Origin: Enterobacter sp. JBIWA008
Lineage (GTDB): Bacteria > Pseudomonadota > Gammaproteobacteria > Enterobacterales > Enterobacteriaceae
Assembly: GCF_019968765.1 (NCBI RefSeq)
Contig: NZ_CP074149.1
Coordinates: 806,001-870,000 of the forward strand
Reading direction: 5' to 3'
Length of the DNA stretch: 64,000 nt
Part shown: in pieces, positions 10,404-18,749 of the stretch
Position numbering within the stretch: the stretch's first letter is position 1
Layout: each line of letters begins with the position of its first letter
Translations under genes and position numbers: made by a program
The notes under the pieces: model-generated
Database searches by the model: none
Told to the model about the DNA's origin: nothing
The model's input: only the letters and a program-made list of their open reading frames with translations

Positions 10404-10841
10404 TCAGTTATTGTTGAAGCGGAAAACGTCTTCGCAGGCCTGTTTCAGCGCGCTGTCAGCACTGATGTTGCAGTCGCGCGTCCAGCCCGTCATTCCGTTG
10501 CCGTCGTTCCACCGTGGCGTCATAGTTACCGTCAGCCCGTTAAGACTCTCCTGCCCAGTTAAGGTCACGGTCCCTTTTGCCACGCTCATTCCTGAAACGT
10601 AGCGTGTCATGGTGGGGGAAGGAATACCGTTACTACCGGCATCGCAGCTCTCTACGCCACCGTGATCCAGTGCGCAAAGCTCAATGGCCGTGCGGTAGGG
10701 AACGAAGGTTTGCAGCATATCGGTCAGCGCCGCCTTGCGCAGGTAGTTCTGATAGGCGGGAACGCCGATGGCGCTCAGAATCGCAATAATGCCAATGACC
10801 ACCATCAGCTCAATGAGTGTGAATCCTTGTTGTCTGTCCAT
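10404..10841 (-). CDS. ppdD: Type IV major prepilin PpdD
   Basis: PpdD is a type IVa pilin. The 145-residue product has a short leader MDRQQG ending in Gly6, followed by the class III signal FTLIE with the conserved mature Glu5 (Glu11 of the precursor) and a hydrophobic helix to about residue 30. Four cysteines (Cys56, Cys66, Cys124, Cys136) match the two disulfides of the E. coli pilin, and the C-terminus ends in a D-region loop QACEDVF. It is the first gene of ppdD-hofB-hofC, with GGAG seven bases upstream. Processing would need a prepilin peptidase encoded elsewhere. Confidence 0.97.
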   Translation of the reverse strand: MDRQQGFTLIELMVVIGIIAILSAIGVPAYQNYLRKAALTDMLQTFVPYRTAIELCALDHGGVESCDAGSNGIPSPTMTRYVSGMSVAKGTVTLTGQESLNGLTVTMTPRWNDGNGMTGWTRDCNISADSALKQACEDVFRFNNN

Positions 10842-10855
10842 ATCTGCTCCTTATG

Positions 10856-10873
10856 CAAAGTGGCGCTACTTTG
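10856..10873. promoter_or_regulatory. Near-perfect palindrome just upstream of the ppdD ribosome-binding site
   Basis: CAAAGT (10856-10861) and ACTTTG (10868-10873) flank GGCGCT, giving an 18-base dyad with a single mismatched pair. It lies 15 bases upstream of the ppdD start, immediately before CATAAGGAG. It could be an operator or an RNA hairpin next to the Shine-Dalgarno. Confidence 0.35.
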
Positions 10874-10985
10874 TCAGCGGGAAAGAGTAGAAACGAGAGG
10901 CAAAAAAGGGAACGGGAAGGGGTCTTCAGAAAATTTATTCAGTGTTGCAGGGAAGAACAGCGGATCTGCGAGCGGGGCTGAAATT

Positions 10986-11007
10986 CCCCTCTCCGGCTGG
11001 AGAGGGG
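10986..11007. repeat. CCCTCTCC palindrome (repeat family copy F), 3' of nadC
   Basis: CCCCTCTCC (10986-10994) pairs with GGAGAGGGG (10999-11007) around GGCT. It lies nine bases after the nadC stop, so it may also end the nadC transcript. It is the shortest member of a palindromic family also found near 31.3, 35.7, 38.9, 52.8 and 61.7 kb. Confidence 0.75.
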
Positions 11008-11015
11008 AGAATGCG

Positions 11016-12548
<1,533 letters not shown>

Positions 12549-12557
12549 GGAGATACC

Positions 12558-13412
12558 ATGACGTTGTTTACCATGCTGCTGGTTATCATCGCTGAACGCC
12601 TGTTCAAGCTCGGCGAACACTGGCATCTGGATCACCGGCTGGAGGTGTTATTCCGCCGTATCAAACATTTTTCCATGCTGCGCACGCTGCTGATGATGGC
12701 AGGGGTAATGGTCATTACGTTCCTGCTCCTGCGCTCACTGTACGGACTCTTTTTCAACGTGCCGCTGCTGGTGGTGTGGATCCTGCTCGGCGTGCTGTGC
12801 ATTGGCGCGGGCAAGGTGCGTTTGCACTATCACGCATACCTGAAGGCCGCCTCCCGCGATGATGCCCACGCGCGCGGTGCCATGGCGAGCGAGCTGACGA
12901 TGATCCACGGCGTGCCGCCGGACTGCGACGAGCGCGAATTCCTGCGCGAGCTGCAAAACGCGCTGCTGTGGATTAACTTCCGTTACTATCTTGCGCCGCT
13001 GTTCTGGTTTGTAGTGGGCGGCCCGCTGGGGCCGGTACTGCTGATGGGATATGCGTTCCTGCGCGCCTGGCAGACCTGGCTTGCCCGCTATCTGACGCCG
13101 CACGAACGTTTGCTGTCCGGCATCGATGCCATCCTGCACGTGCTCGACTGGCTTCCGGTGCGTCTGGTGGGCGTGGTGTACGCGTTAATTGGTCACGGTG
13201 AAAAAGCGCTGCCCGCATGGTTCGCCTCGCTTGCCGACCGCCATACGTCGCAGTACCAGGTGCTAACGCGTCTGGCGCAGTTCTCGCTGGCACGTGAGCC
13301 GCACACCGACAAGATTGAAACGCCGAAAGCCGCTGTCTCCATGGCGAAGAAAACGTCGTTTGTGGTGGTGGTTATCGTGGCGCTGCTGACTATTTACGGC
13401 ACGCTGGTGTAG
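12558..13412 (+). CDS. ampE: Inner membrane protein AmpE
   Basis: AmpE is an integral membrane protein encoded downstream of ampD. It has been called a sensory transducer for beta-lactamase induction, but its biochemical role is not settled. The protein is 284 residues, as in E. coli. Hydrophobic segments are near residues 1-12, 38-60, 62-80, 138-165 and 262-284, with a charged cytoplasmic part between. It starts nine bases after ampD with AAGGAG upstream, so the two are an operon. It converges on the GH43 gene with only 18 bases between stops. Confidence 0.96.
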   Translation: MTLFTMLLVIIAERLFKLGEHWHLDHRLEVLFRRIKHFSMLRTLLMMAGVMVITFLLLRSLYGLFFNVPLLVVWILLGVLCIGAGKVRLHYHAYLKAASRDDAHARGAMASELTMIHGVPPDCDEREFLRELQNALLWINFRYYLAPLFWFVVGGPLGPVLLMGYAFLRAWQTWLARYLTPHERLLSGIDAILHVLDWLPVRLVGVVYALIGHGEKALPAWFASLADRHTSQYQVLTRLAQFSLAREPHTDKIETPKAAVSMAKKTSFVVVVIVALLTIYGTLV

Positions 13413-13430
13413 GCCAGCGCGCCGCAAAGA

Positions 13431-14381
13431 CTACAGCGTATCCGCGGGCGGGATGCCAAAATCAGGCATCCCGTTTTCATTCCAGCGGACGAGCTTCAGG
13501 CGGGTATGACGATTCGGATCGTACAGCGGGTCGCCCTCAATTTCGGTGTAATTACGCGCGTGATACACCAGCACATCTTCCCCTTCCTGCGTTTGCGTAA
13601 AGCTGTTGTGGCCTGGGCCGTACTGACGATTTTCGTAGCTGGTAACGAACGCCGGACGCGGGGATTTGTGCCAGTTTGCCGGGTTTTGCGGATCGGCATT
13701 CAGGTCTATCCACAGTAGCCCCATGCAGTAATTCTCATCTGTGGCGCTGGCGGAATAGCTGATAAACAGCTTATCGCCGTGAATCAGTACCGCCGGGCCT
13801 TCGTTGACCCAAAACCCGCGACGCTCCCAGTCATACTCCGGCTTGCTGAGCATCACCGGCTCGCCTTTCAGCGTCCAGGGGTTCTCCATTTCGCACAGAT
13901 AAAGATTGGAGTTTCCGGTGATATCCGGCGCTTTTTGCGCCCACAGATACCAGCGTTTCCCCTGGTGCACAAAAGTGGTGGCGTCCAGGGCGAAAGTATC
14001 GAACGGGGTTTTTATTTGCCCTTGTTCCACCCACGTGCCGGTGAGCGGATCGCCGTCAGCACATTCAATAGCAAACATGCGGTGCTGGAACATCCCGAGC
14101 TCGTCGAGCGCCTGGGTGTGCGTCGCGGCAAAGTAGATGTACCACTTCCCGTCAATGTGGTGCAGTTCCGGTGCCCAAATCAGCTGACTCATCGGGCCGG
14201 TCTCGGGCTTGCGCCAGACCACCACTTCTTCGGCATGACGTAATCCTTCCAGCGACGCTGCGCGGCGGATCGCAAGCCTGTCGTACTGCGGCACGGAGGC
14301 GATAAAATAGTACTGCCCCTCGTGGAGTAAAATGTACGGATCGGCGCGTTGTTCAATAAACGGGTTTGGCCAGGTTTGCAT
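13431..14381 (-). CDS. Glycoside hydrolase family 43 protein (probable arabinofuranosidase/xylosidase)
   Basis: This is a 316-residue single-domain five-bladed beta-propeller hydrolase of family GH43. The ATG at 14381 is chosen because it gives MQTWPNPFIEQRADPYIL and has AAGGAA six bases upstream; a 16-residue upstream extension is unlikely. The expected acid residues are Asp14 (ADPYIL, base), Asp133 (LDATTF, pKa modulator) and Glu194 (WVNEGPAVL, acid). GPGHNSF (His258) is the typical last-blade motif. There is no signal peptide, so it should act on imported oligosaccharides in the cytoplasm. The adjacent upstream symporter overlaps the far end of the longer reading frame and starts the same transcript. 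Exact substrate (arabinosides, xylosides) cannot be read from sequence. Confidence 0.88.
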   Translation of the reverse strand: MQTWPNPFIEQRADPYILLHEGQYYFIASVPQYDRLAIRRAASLEGLRHAEEVVVWRKPETGPMSQLIWAPELHHIDGKWYIYFAATHTQALDELGMFQHRMFAIECADGDPLTGTWVEQGQIKTPFDTFALDATTFVHQGKRWYLWAQKAPDITGNSNLYLCEMENPWTLKGEPVMLSKPEYDWERRGFWVNEGPAVLIHGDKLFISYSASATDENYCMGLLWIDLNADPQNPANWHKSPRPAFVTSYENRQYGPGHNSFTQTQEGEDVLVYHARNYTEIEGDPLYDPNRHTRLKLVRWNENGMPDFGIPPADTL

Positions 14382-14391
14382 TCGGCTTTCC

Positions 14392-15789
14392 TTATTTTGT
14401 CTCAGCGGCTTTGAGTTCCTGTAAATCATTCAGCTCGCGGTAGTTAGCGCGACGCTTCTCCAGGTCTTCCTGAATGCGTTTCATCGTTTCACGGTCAACC
14501 TTCAGCAGACGCACCACGCCAGCGGTAATTAAGTATCCAACGCCGGGAATGACGGTAAAGAGCAGCACAATGCCGTTAATGGCGTCCGCGCTCTGCGCTT
14601 TTGCACCTGCGTCATAACCGTACCAGGAGAGCAGGAAGCCGACCATCGTCCCGGCAATTGCCAGACCCAGCTTCAGGAAGAAGATATTGCCGGAGAAGCT
14701 GATCCCGGTGATGCGTTTCCCGGTTTTCCACTCGCCATAGTCGTCCACATCCGCCATTAGCGACCAGTGCAGCGGAGACGGGATCTGGTGCAGGATGTTC
14801 AGCAGGACGTAGAGCACCACGATGGTGACGGTGGCTTTCGGGTCGAAGAAATAAAAGGCGGTTGAGAAAATCGCCAGCACGATATTGGTCCAGAAGAAGA
14901 CCTTTAGCTTACACCAGCGGTCGGTCAGCACTTTTGCCAGCACGCTGCCAAGCATCATGCCGACCACGCCCAGGCTGATAAACAGGGTCGCGAAGTGGGT
15001 GCTCTGGCCCATCACCCAGGTGACGTAATACATGGTGGCCGCCATGCGGATAAACCCCGGGCAGACGTTGCACAGGGTCAGGAGCAGAATGCGTACCCAC
15101 TGGTCGTTCTTCCAAACGTCTTTGAGATCGTTTTTCAGCTCGTCGTTGGTCTGTACCGCCGGACGCACGCGCTCGCGCACGGTGGCGAAGCAGAACAGGA
15201 ACATGCAGGTTCCAATCAGCGCCAGGACAGTCATCGCCATCTGATAGCCTTTGGCTTTGTTATCCCCGCCAAACCAGTCGGCCATCGGCAGCAGCGTTAA
15301 TGAGAGCAGCAGCGTGGCGATGCCGACCAGCACGAAGCGATACGACTGGCAGGCCACGCGTTCTTTTGGATCGTTGGTGATCACTCCGCCCAGCGAGCAG
15401 TAGGGAATGTTGATGGCCGTATAGGTTAAAGAGAGCAGGAAATAGGTGACAAACGCATAGATAACTTTGCTGTTATAGCCCCACTCCGGCGTGGTGAACA
15501 TCAGAATGCTGAACAGCGCGTAGGGGAAGGCGATCCACAGCAGCCATGGACGAAACCTGCCATATTTGCTGCGGGTACGGTCAGCAATCGCGCCCATTAT
15601 CGGGTCCGTTACGGCGTCAATAACGCGGACGGAGAGCAGCAGCACCCCGACCAGCGCAGGGGCCAGGCCAAAAATATCCGTATAAAAATAGTTAACAAAC
15701 AACATGATGGCGCCAAAGATAATGTTGCATCCGGCGTCGCCCATCCCATAGCCGATCTTTTCTTTTACTGACAGTGTGTTGTTATCCAT
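14392..15789 (-). CDS. GPH-family glycoside:cation symporter
   Basis: This is a 465-residue major facilitator-like transporter of the glycoside-pentoside-hexuronide family (MelB, XynT, YagG relatives). The N-terminal KIGYGMGDAGCN and the TM2 to loop motif DPIMGAIADRTRSKYGRFRPWLL are diagnostic (the latter spans residues about 62-84). Twelve hydrophobic segments can be traced. GGAGAG lies six bases before the ATG. The GH43 gene follows after ten bases, so uptake and hydrolysis of a small oligosaccharide are probably coupled. E. coli K-12 has no such genes between ampE and aroP; yagG-yagH is a comparable pair elsewhere. No regulator gene is in the cassette. Confidence 0.88.
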   Translation of the reverse strand: MDNNTLSVKEKIGYGMGDAGCNIIFGAIMLFVNYFYTDIFGLAPALVGVLLLSVRVIDAVTDPIMGAIADRTRSKYGRFRPWLLWIAFPYALFSILMFTTPEWGYNSKVIYAFVTYFLLSLTYTAINIPYCSLGGVITNDPKERVACQSYRFVLVGIATLLLSLTLLPMADWFGGDNKAKGYQMAMTVLALIGTCMFLFCFATVRERVRPAVQTNDELKNDLKDVWKNDQWVRILLLTLCNVCPGFIRMAATMYYVTWVMGQSTHFATLFISLGVVGMMLGSVLAKVLTDRWCKLKVFFWTNIVLAIFSTAFYFFDPKATVTIVVLYVLLNILHQIPSPLHWSLMADVDDYGEWKTGKRITGISFSGNIFFLKLGLAIAGTMVGFLLSWYGYDAGAKAQSADAINGIVLLFTVIPGVGYLITAGVVRLLKVDRETMKRIQEDLEKRRANYRELNDLQELKAAETK

Positions 15790-15916
15790 CGACAGCTCTC
15801 CGGTTTACGGTATGGAGAGAAGTATTCGCTGGCGAAGGAATATATGCGTTGCAGTATCAGGGCGGTGATATGGATAAATACGCTGTGGGGGCGAAAGTGT
15901 GAGGAAGGTAACAACG

Positions 15917-15944
15917 CGCGGCACCCGCAAAAGCAGGTGCCGCG
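15917..15944 (-). terminator. Hairpin 3' of aroP
   Basis: The nine-base perfect stem CGCGGCACC (15917-15925)/GGTGCCGCG (15936-15944) begins ten bases after the aroP stop on the minus strand. It is followed there by CGTTGTTA, a weak T-rich tail. It is a probable aroP terminator. Confidence 0.6.
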
Positions 15945-15953
15945 GAGAGAGGC

Positions 15954-17324
15954 TTAGTGAGCCTTCATGGCATTACGGCTTTTCTGACTGAAGAGATAGC
16001 CCACGCCAAGAATCGCAATCCAGACCGGGATCAGGTAGACGGAAATCGCCATACCCGGCGTGATCAGCATGATCACCAGCACGGCTGCCATAAATACCAG
16101 GCACACCCAGTTGCCCAGCGGGTAAAGCAGGGCAGGGAAGCGCGTGGTGACGCCCTGCTGCTGCTTGGCACGGCGGAACTTCATGTGCGCCAGGCTGATC
16201 ATCGCCCAGTTGATGACCAGGGCAGAGACCACCAGCGCCATCAGCAGGCCAAACGCCGATTCCGGAGCCATGTAGTTAATGAGCACGCACAGCGCGGTCA
16301 CCACCGCCGAAACCAGAATCGTGTTTACCGGCACGCCGCGTTTATCGACGTTGAGCAGCGCTTTTGGCGCGTTACCCTGCTGGGCCAGGCCGAACAGCAT
16401 GCGGCTGTTGCAGTATACGCAGCTGTTATAAACCGAGAGCGCTGCGGTCAATACCACGATGTTCAGGGCGTTAGCGACAAAGGTGTCGCCCAGCTCGTGG
16501 AAGATCAGCACAAACGGGCTGGTGTCAGCGGTCACGCGCGTCCACGGCAGCAGGGAGAGCAGCACGGTCAGCGAGCCCACGTAGAAGATCAGAATACGGT
16601 AGATAACCTGATTGGTGGCTTTTGGAATGCTCTGCTCCGGGTTGTCAGCTTCAGCGGCAGTGATCCCTACCAGCTCCAGGCCGCCGAAGGAGAACATAAT
16701 GATGGCCATCATCATCACCAGACCGGTCATGCCGTGAGGCAGGAAGCCGCCCTGTTCCCAGAGGTTACGCACGGTTGCCTGCGGGCCGCCGTTGCCGCTG
16801 AACAGCAGCCAGCCGCCGAAGATGATCATCGCCACTACGGCAATCACCTTAATAATGGCAAACCAGAACTCCATTTCACCGAACACTTTTACGTTGGTCA
16901 GGTTAATGGCGTTAATAATGACGAAGAAAGCCGCTGCGGAGGCCCAGGTTGGGATTTCGGGATACCAGAACTGAATATATTTCCCGACGGCGGTAAGCTC
17001 AGCCATGGCAACAAGAACGTACAGCACCCAGTAGTTCCAGCCCGAGGCGAAACCGGCAAAGCTGCCCCAGTATTTATAGGCAAAGTGGCTGAAGGAGCCT
17101 GCGACCGGCTCTTCAACGACCATTTCACCCAGCTGTCGCATAATCAGAAAGGCAATAAAACCGGCAATCGCGTAACCCAAAATAATGCCGGGACCGGCTG
17201 ACTGGATAACGGATGCGCTGCCCAGAAACAGGCCGGTACCAATCGCACCGCCCAGTGCGATGAGCTGAATATGGCGGTTTTTAAGACCGCGCTTTAGCTG
17301 ATCGCCGTGCTGTTGAGCTTCCAT
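15954..17324 (-). CDS. aroP: Aromatic amino acid transporter AroP
   Basis: AroP is a proton-driven permease for phenylalanine, tyrosine and tryptophan in the APC superfamily. The 456-residue product (457 in E. coli) has the N-terminal LKRGLKNRHIQLIALGGAIG signature, with the GGAIGTGLF substrate loop of TM1 near residues 25-33, and twelve hydrophobic segments. GAGG lies eight bases upstream of the ATG. The double TyrR box at 17366-17406 sits 42-82 bases upstream, in line with known TyrR repression of aroP. It is divergent from pdhR over 537 bases. Confidence 0.96.
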   Translation of the reverse strand: MEAQQHGDQLKRGLKNRHIQLIALGGAIGTGLFLGSASVIQSAGPGIILGYAIAGFIAFLIMRQLGEMVVEEPVAGSFSHFAYKYWGSFAGFASGWNYWVLYVLVAMAELTAVGKYIQFWYPEIPTWASAAAFFVIINAINLTNVKVFGEMEFWFAIIKVIAVVAMIIFGGWLLFSGNGGPQATVRNLWEQGGFLPHGMTGLVMMMAIIMFSFGGLELVGITAAEADNPEQSIPKATNQVIYRILIFYVGSLTVLLSLLPWTRVTADTSPFVLIFHELGDTFVANALNIVVLTAALSVYNSCVYCNSRMLFGLAQQGNAPKALLNVDKRGVPVNTILVSAVVTALCVLINYMAPESAFGLLMALVVSALVINWAMISLAHMKFRRAKQQQGVTTRFPALLYPLGNWVCLVFMAAVLVIMLITPGMAISVYLIPVWIAILGVGYLFSQKSRNAMKAH

Positions 17325-17365
17325 TTGAAACCTCGTGTGTGGTTGTTATGTTCACGCTGAGCGTG

Positions 17366-17406
17366 TGTAATTATGAAAATCCATATTCTGTATTTATTTC
17401 TTTACG
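17366..17406. promoter_or_regulatory. Paired TyrR boxes upstream of aroP
   Basis: Two sites resemble TGTAAAN6TTTACA: TGTAATTATGAAAATCCA (17366-17383, weak) and TGTATTTATTTCTTTACG (17389-17406, stronger). Both keep the invariant G at position 2 and C at position 17. Their centres are 23 bp apart, the usual spacing of TyrR double boxes. This agrees with known TyrR control of aroP in E. coli. Confidence 0.65.
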
Positions 17407-17812
17407 GTTAACGAGACCGAAAAAAGCGGGCATGACTTCCGTAAGCGCAAGAATAGTGGTAAGCGCCTGCGAATGCACCTGCTTTATGAAGGGGTGATGA
17501 CGACTTGAATAAAAAGAAAGCATTTGTAAATCGGCCCGCTCATTCTTCCTAACCCAACCTATAGAATAGAAATGCGCCGTAAGTGGGCGAATTTTCATTA
17601 TTTGCCTTGTTGAATCGCTTCAGATTGCAAAAGCCCTCGTTTCATTATGGTTAAAACTCCCTCTTTGGGAGTAATCAACTCATTTGTGCAAAGTTACATT
17701 TCTGAAACGTTATTTCTGTAAGGTTGTTAAAATGTGCAAGGTTTACTGATTTCAATCAAAACCAATATGGACAGAAGGTGAATACTTTGTTACTTTAGCG
17801 ATACGAAATAGA

Positions 17813-17829
17813 AATTGGTAAGACCAATT
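17813..17829. promoter_or_regulatory. PdhR operator
   Basis: AATTGGTAAGACCAATT is a perfect 17-base dyad of the form AATTGGTnnnACCAATT, the known PdhR consensus. It lies 32 bases upstream of the pdhR start and overlaps the region just downstream of a possible -10 element. PdhR bound here would repress pdhR-aceEF-lpd until pyruvate releases it. Confidence 0.92.
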
Positions 17830-17861
17830 GACTCCGGGCAAAAAGGCGTAAGACAGGGAAT

Positions 17862-18626
17862 ATGGCCTACAGCAAAATTCGCCAACCAAAACTATCTGAT
17901 GTGATTGAGCAGCAGCTGGAGTTTTTAATCCTCGAAGGGACTCTGCGCCCGGGTGAGAAACTTCCGCCAGAACGCGAGCTGGCAAAACAGTTCGACGTTT
18001 CACGTCCCTCTCTGCGTGAGGCGATTCAACGTCTCGAAGCAAAGGGCTTGCTGCTTCGTCGCCAGGGCGGCGGAACCTTTGTGCAAAACAGCCTGTGGCA
18101 GAGCTTCAGCGATCCGCTGGTAGAACTTCTCTCTGACCACCCAGAATCCCAGTTTGACCTGCTTGAGACCCGTCACGCGCTTGAAGGTATTGCGGCCTAT
18201 TACGCCGCCCTTCGCAGCACTGATGAAGATCGCGTGCGTATCCGCGAACTGCATCAGGCCATTGAACGGGCACAGCAGTCCGGCGATTTAGACGCCGAGT
18301 CCAGCGCCGTCGTCCAGTATCAAATCGCCGTCACCGAAGCGGCTCACAACGTGGTGCTCCTCCATCTGCTACGCTGCATGGAGCCCATGCTGGCCCAGAA
18401 CGTTCGTCAGAATTTTGAATTGTTGTATGCCCGTCGGGACATGCTCCCACTGGTAAGCAACCATCGCACCCGAGTATTCGAGGCGATAATGGCCGGGGAA
18501 CCGGAGCAGGCGCGCGAAGCGTCGCACCGACATCTGGCTTTCATTGAGGAAATCTTGCTGGACCGCAGCCGTGAACAATCGCGTCGCGAACGTTCATTAC
18601 GCCGCATACAGCAACGAAAGGATTAA
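17862..18626 (+). CDS. pdhR: Pyruvate dehydrogenase complex repressor PdhR
   Basis: PdhR is a pyruvate-responsive GntR-family (FadR subfamily) repressor of the pdh operon and other respiratory genes. The 254-residue length equals E. coli. The winged helix spans about residues 9-77, with [20 protein letters not shown] as recognition region, and the helical FCD effector domain covers about 95-235. The tail is Arg-rich. It is the first gene of pdhR-aceE-aceF-lpd and has its own operator at 17813-17829, so it is autoregulated. An extended stem-loop separates it from aceE. Confidence 0.97.
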   Translation: MAYSKIRQPKLSDVIEQQLEFLILEGTLRPGEKLPPERELAKQFDVSRPSLREAIQRLEAKGLLLRRQGGGTFVQNSLWQSFSDPLVELLSDHPESQFDLLETRHALEGIAAYYAALRSTDEDRVRIRELHQAIERAQQSGDLDAESSAVVQYQIAVTEAAHNVVLLHLLRCMEPMLAQNVRQNFELLYARRDMLPLVSNHRTRVFEAIMAGEPEQAREASHRHLAFIEEILLDRSREQSRRERSLRRIQQRKD

Positions 18627-18663
18627 GCGCCAGGTACTTTTAGAGCGCGGCAACTAAACGCAG

Positions 18664-18709
18664 AACCTGTCTTATTGTGTTCTTGCCCAAGAGCACAATG
18701 GGACAGGTT
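18664..18709 (+). other. Extended stem-loop in the pdhR-aceE gap
   Basis: Outer arms AACCTGTC (18664-18671)/GACAGGTT (18702-18709) and inner arms ATTGTGTTCTT (18674-18684)/AAGAGCACAAT (18689-18699, one G-T pair) form a long hairpin with a GCCC loop. No T tract follows, so it is not a simple terminator. It may be a processing or stability element between the repressor and the highly expressed enzyme genes. Confidence 0.6.
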
Positions 18710-18749
18710 CCAGACAAATCAACGTATTAGATAGATAAGGAATACCCCC

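Larger units (their letters stand above)
17325..17861. other. aroP-pdhR divergent intergenic region
   Basis: This 537-base AT-rich gap holds the TyrR boxes at its left end and the PdhR operator at its right end. Between about 17410 and 17785 I see no gene with family support, no terminator and no clear repeat. A 75-codon minus-strand frame starting near 17598 has no Shine-Dalgarno or recognisable product. The right end has a possible weak promoter TTGTTA (17787-17792), 16 bases, TAGAAA (17809-17814). Confidence 0.6.

Noticed and set aside
15957..17201. 414-codon open frame antisense to aroP
   Set aside because: His/Gln/Arg-rich complement of a membrane-protein gene; no family resemblance and no ribosome-binding site.
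17371..17598. Small 75-codon minus-strand gene in the aroP-pdhR gap
   Set aside because: No Shine-Dalgarno, no recognisable product, and it overlaps the TyrR box region.
18664..18709. Terminator between pdhR and aceE
   Set aside because: The stem is strong but no T tract follows, and aceE must be transcribed through this gap.
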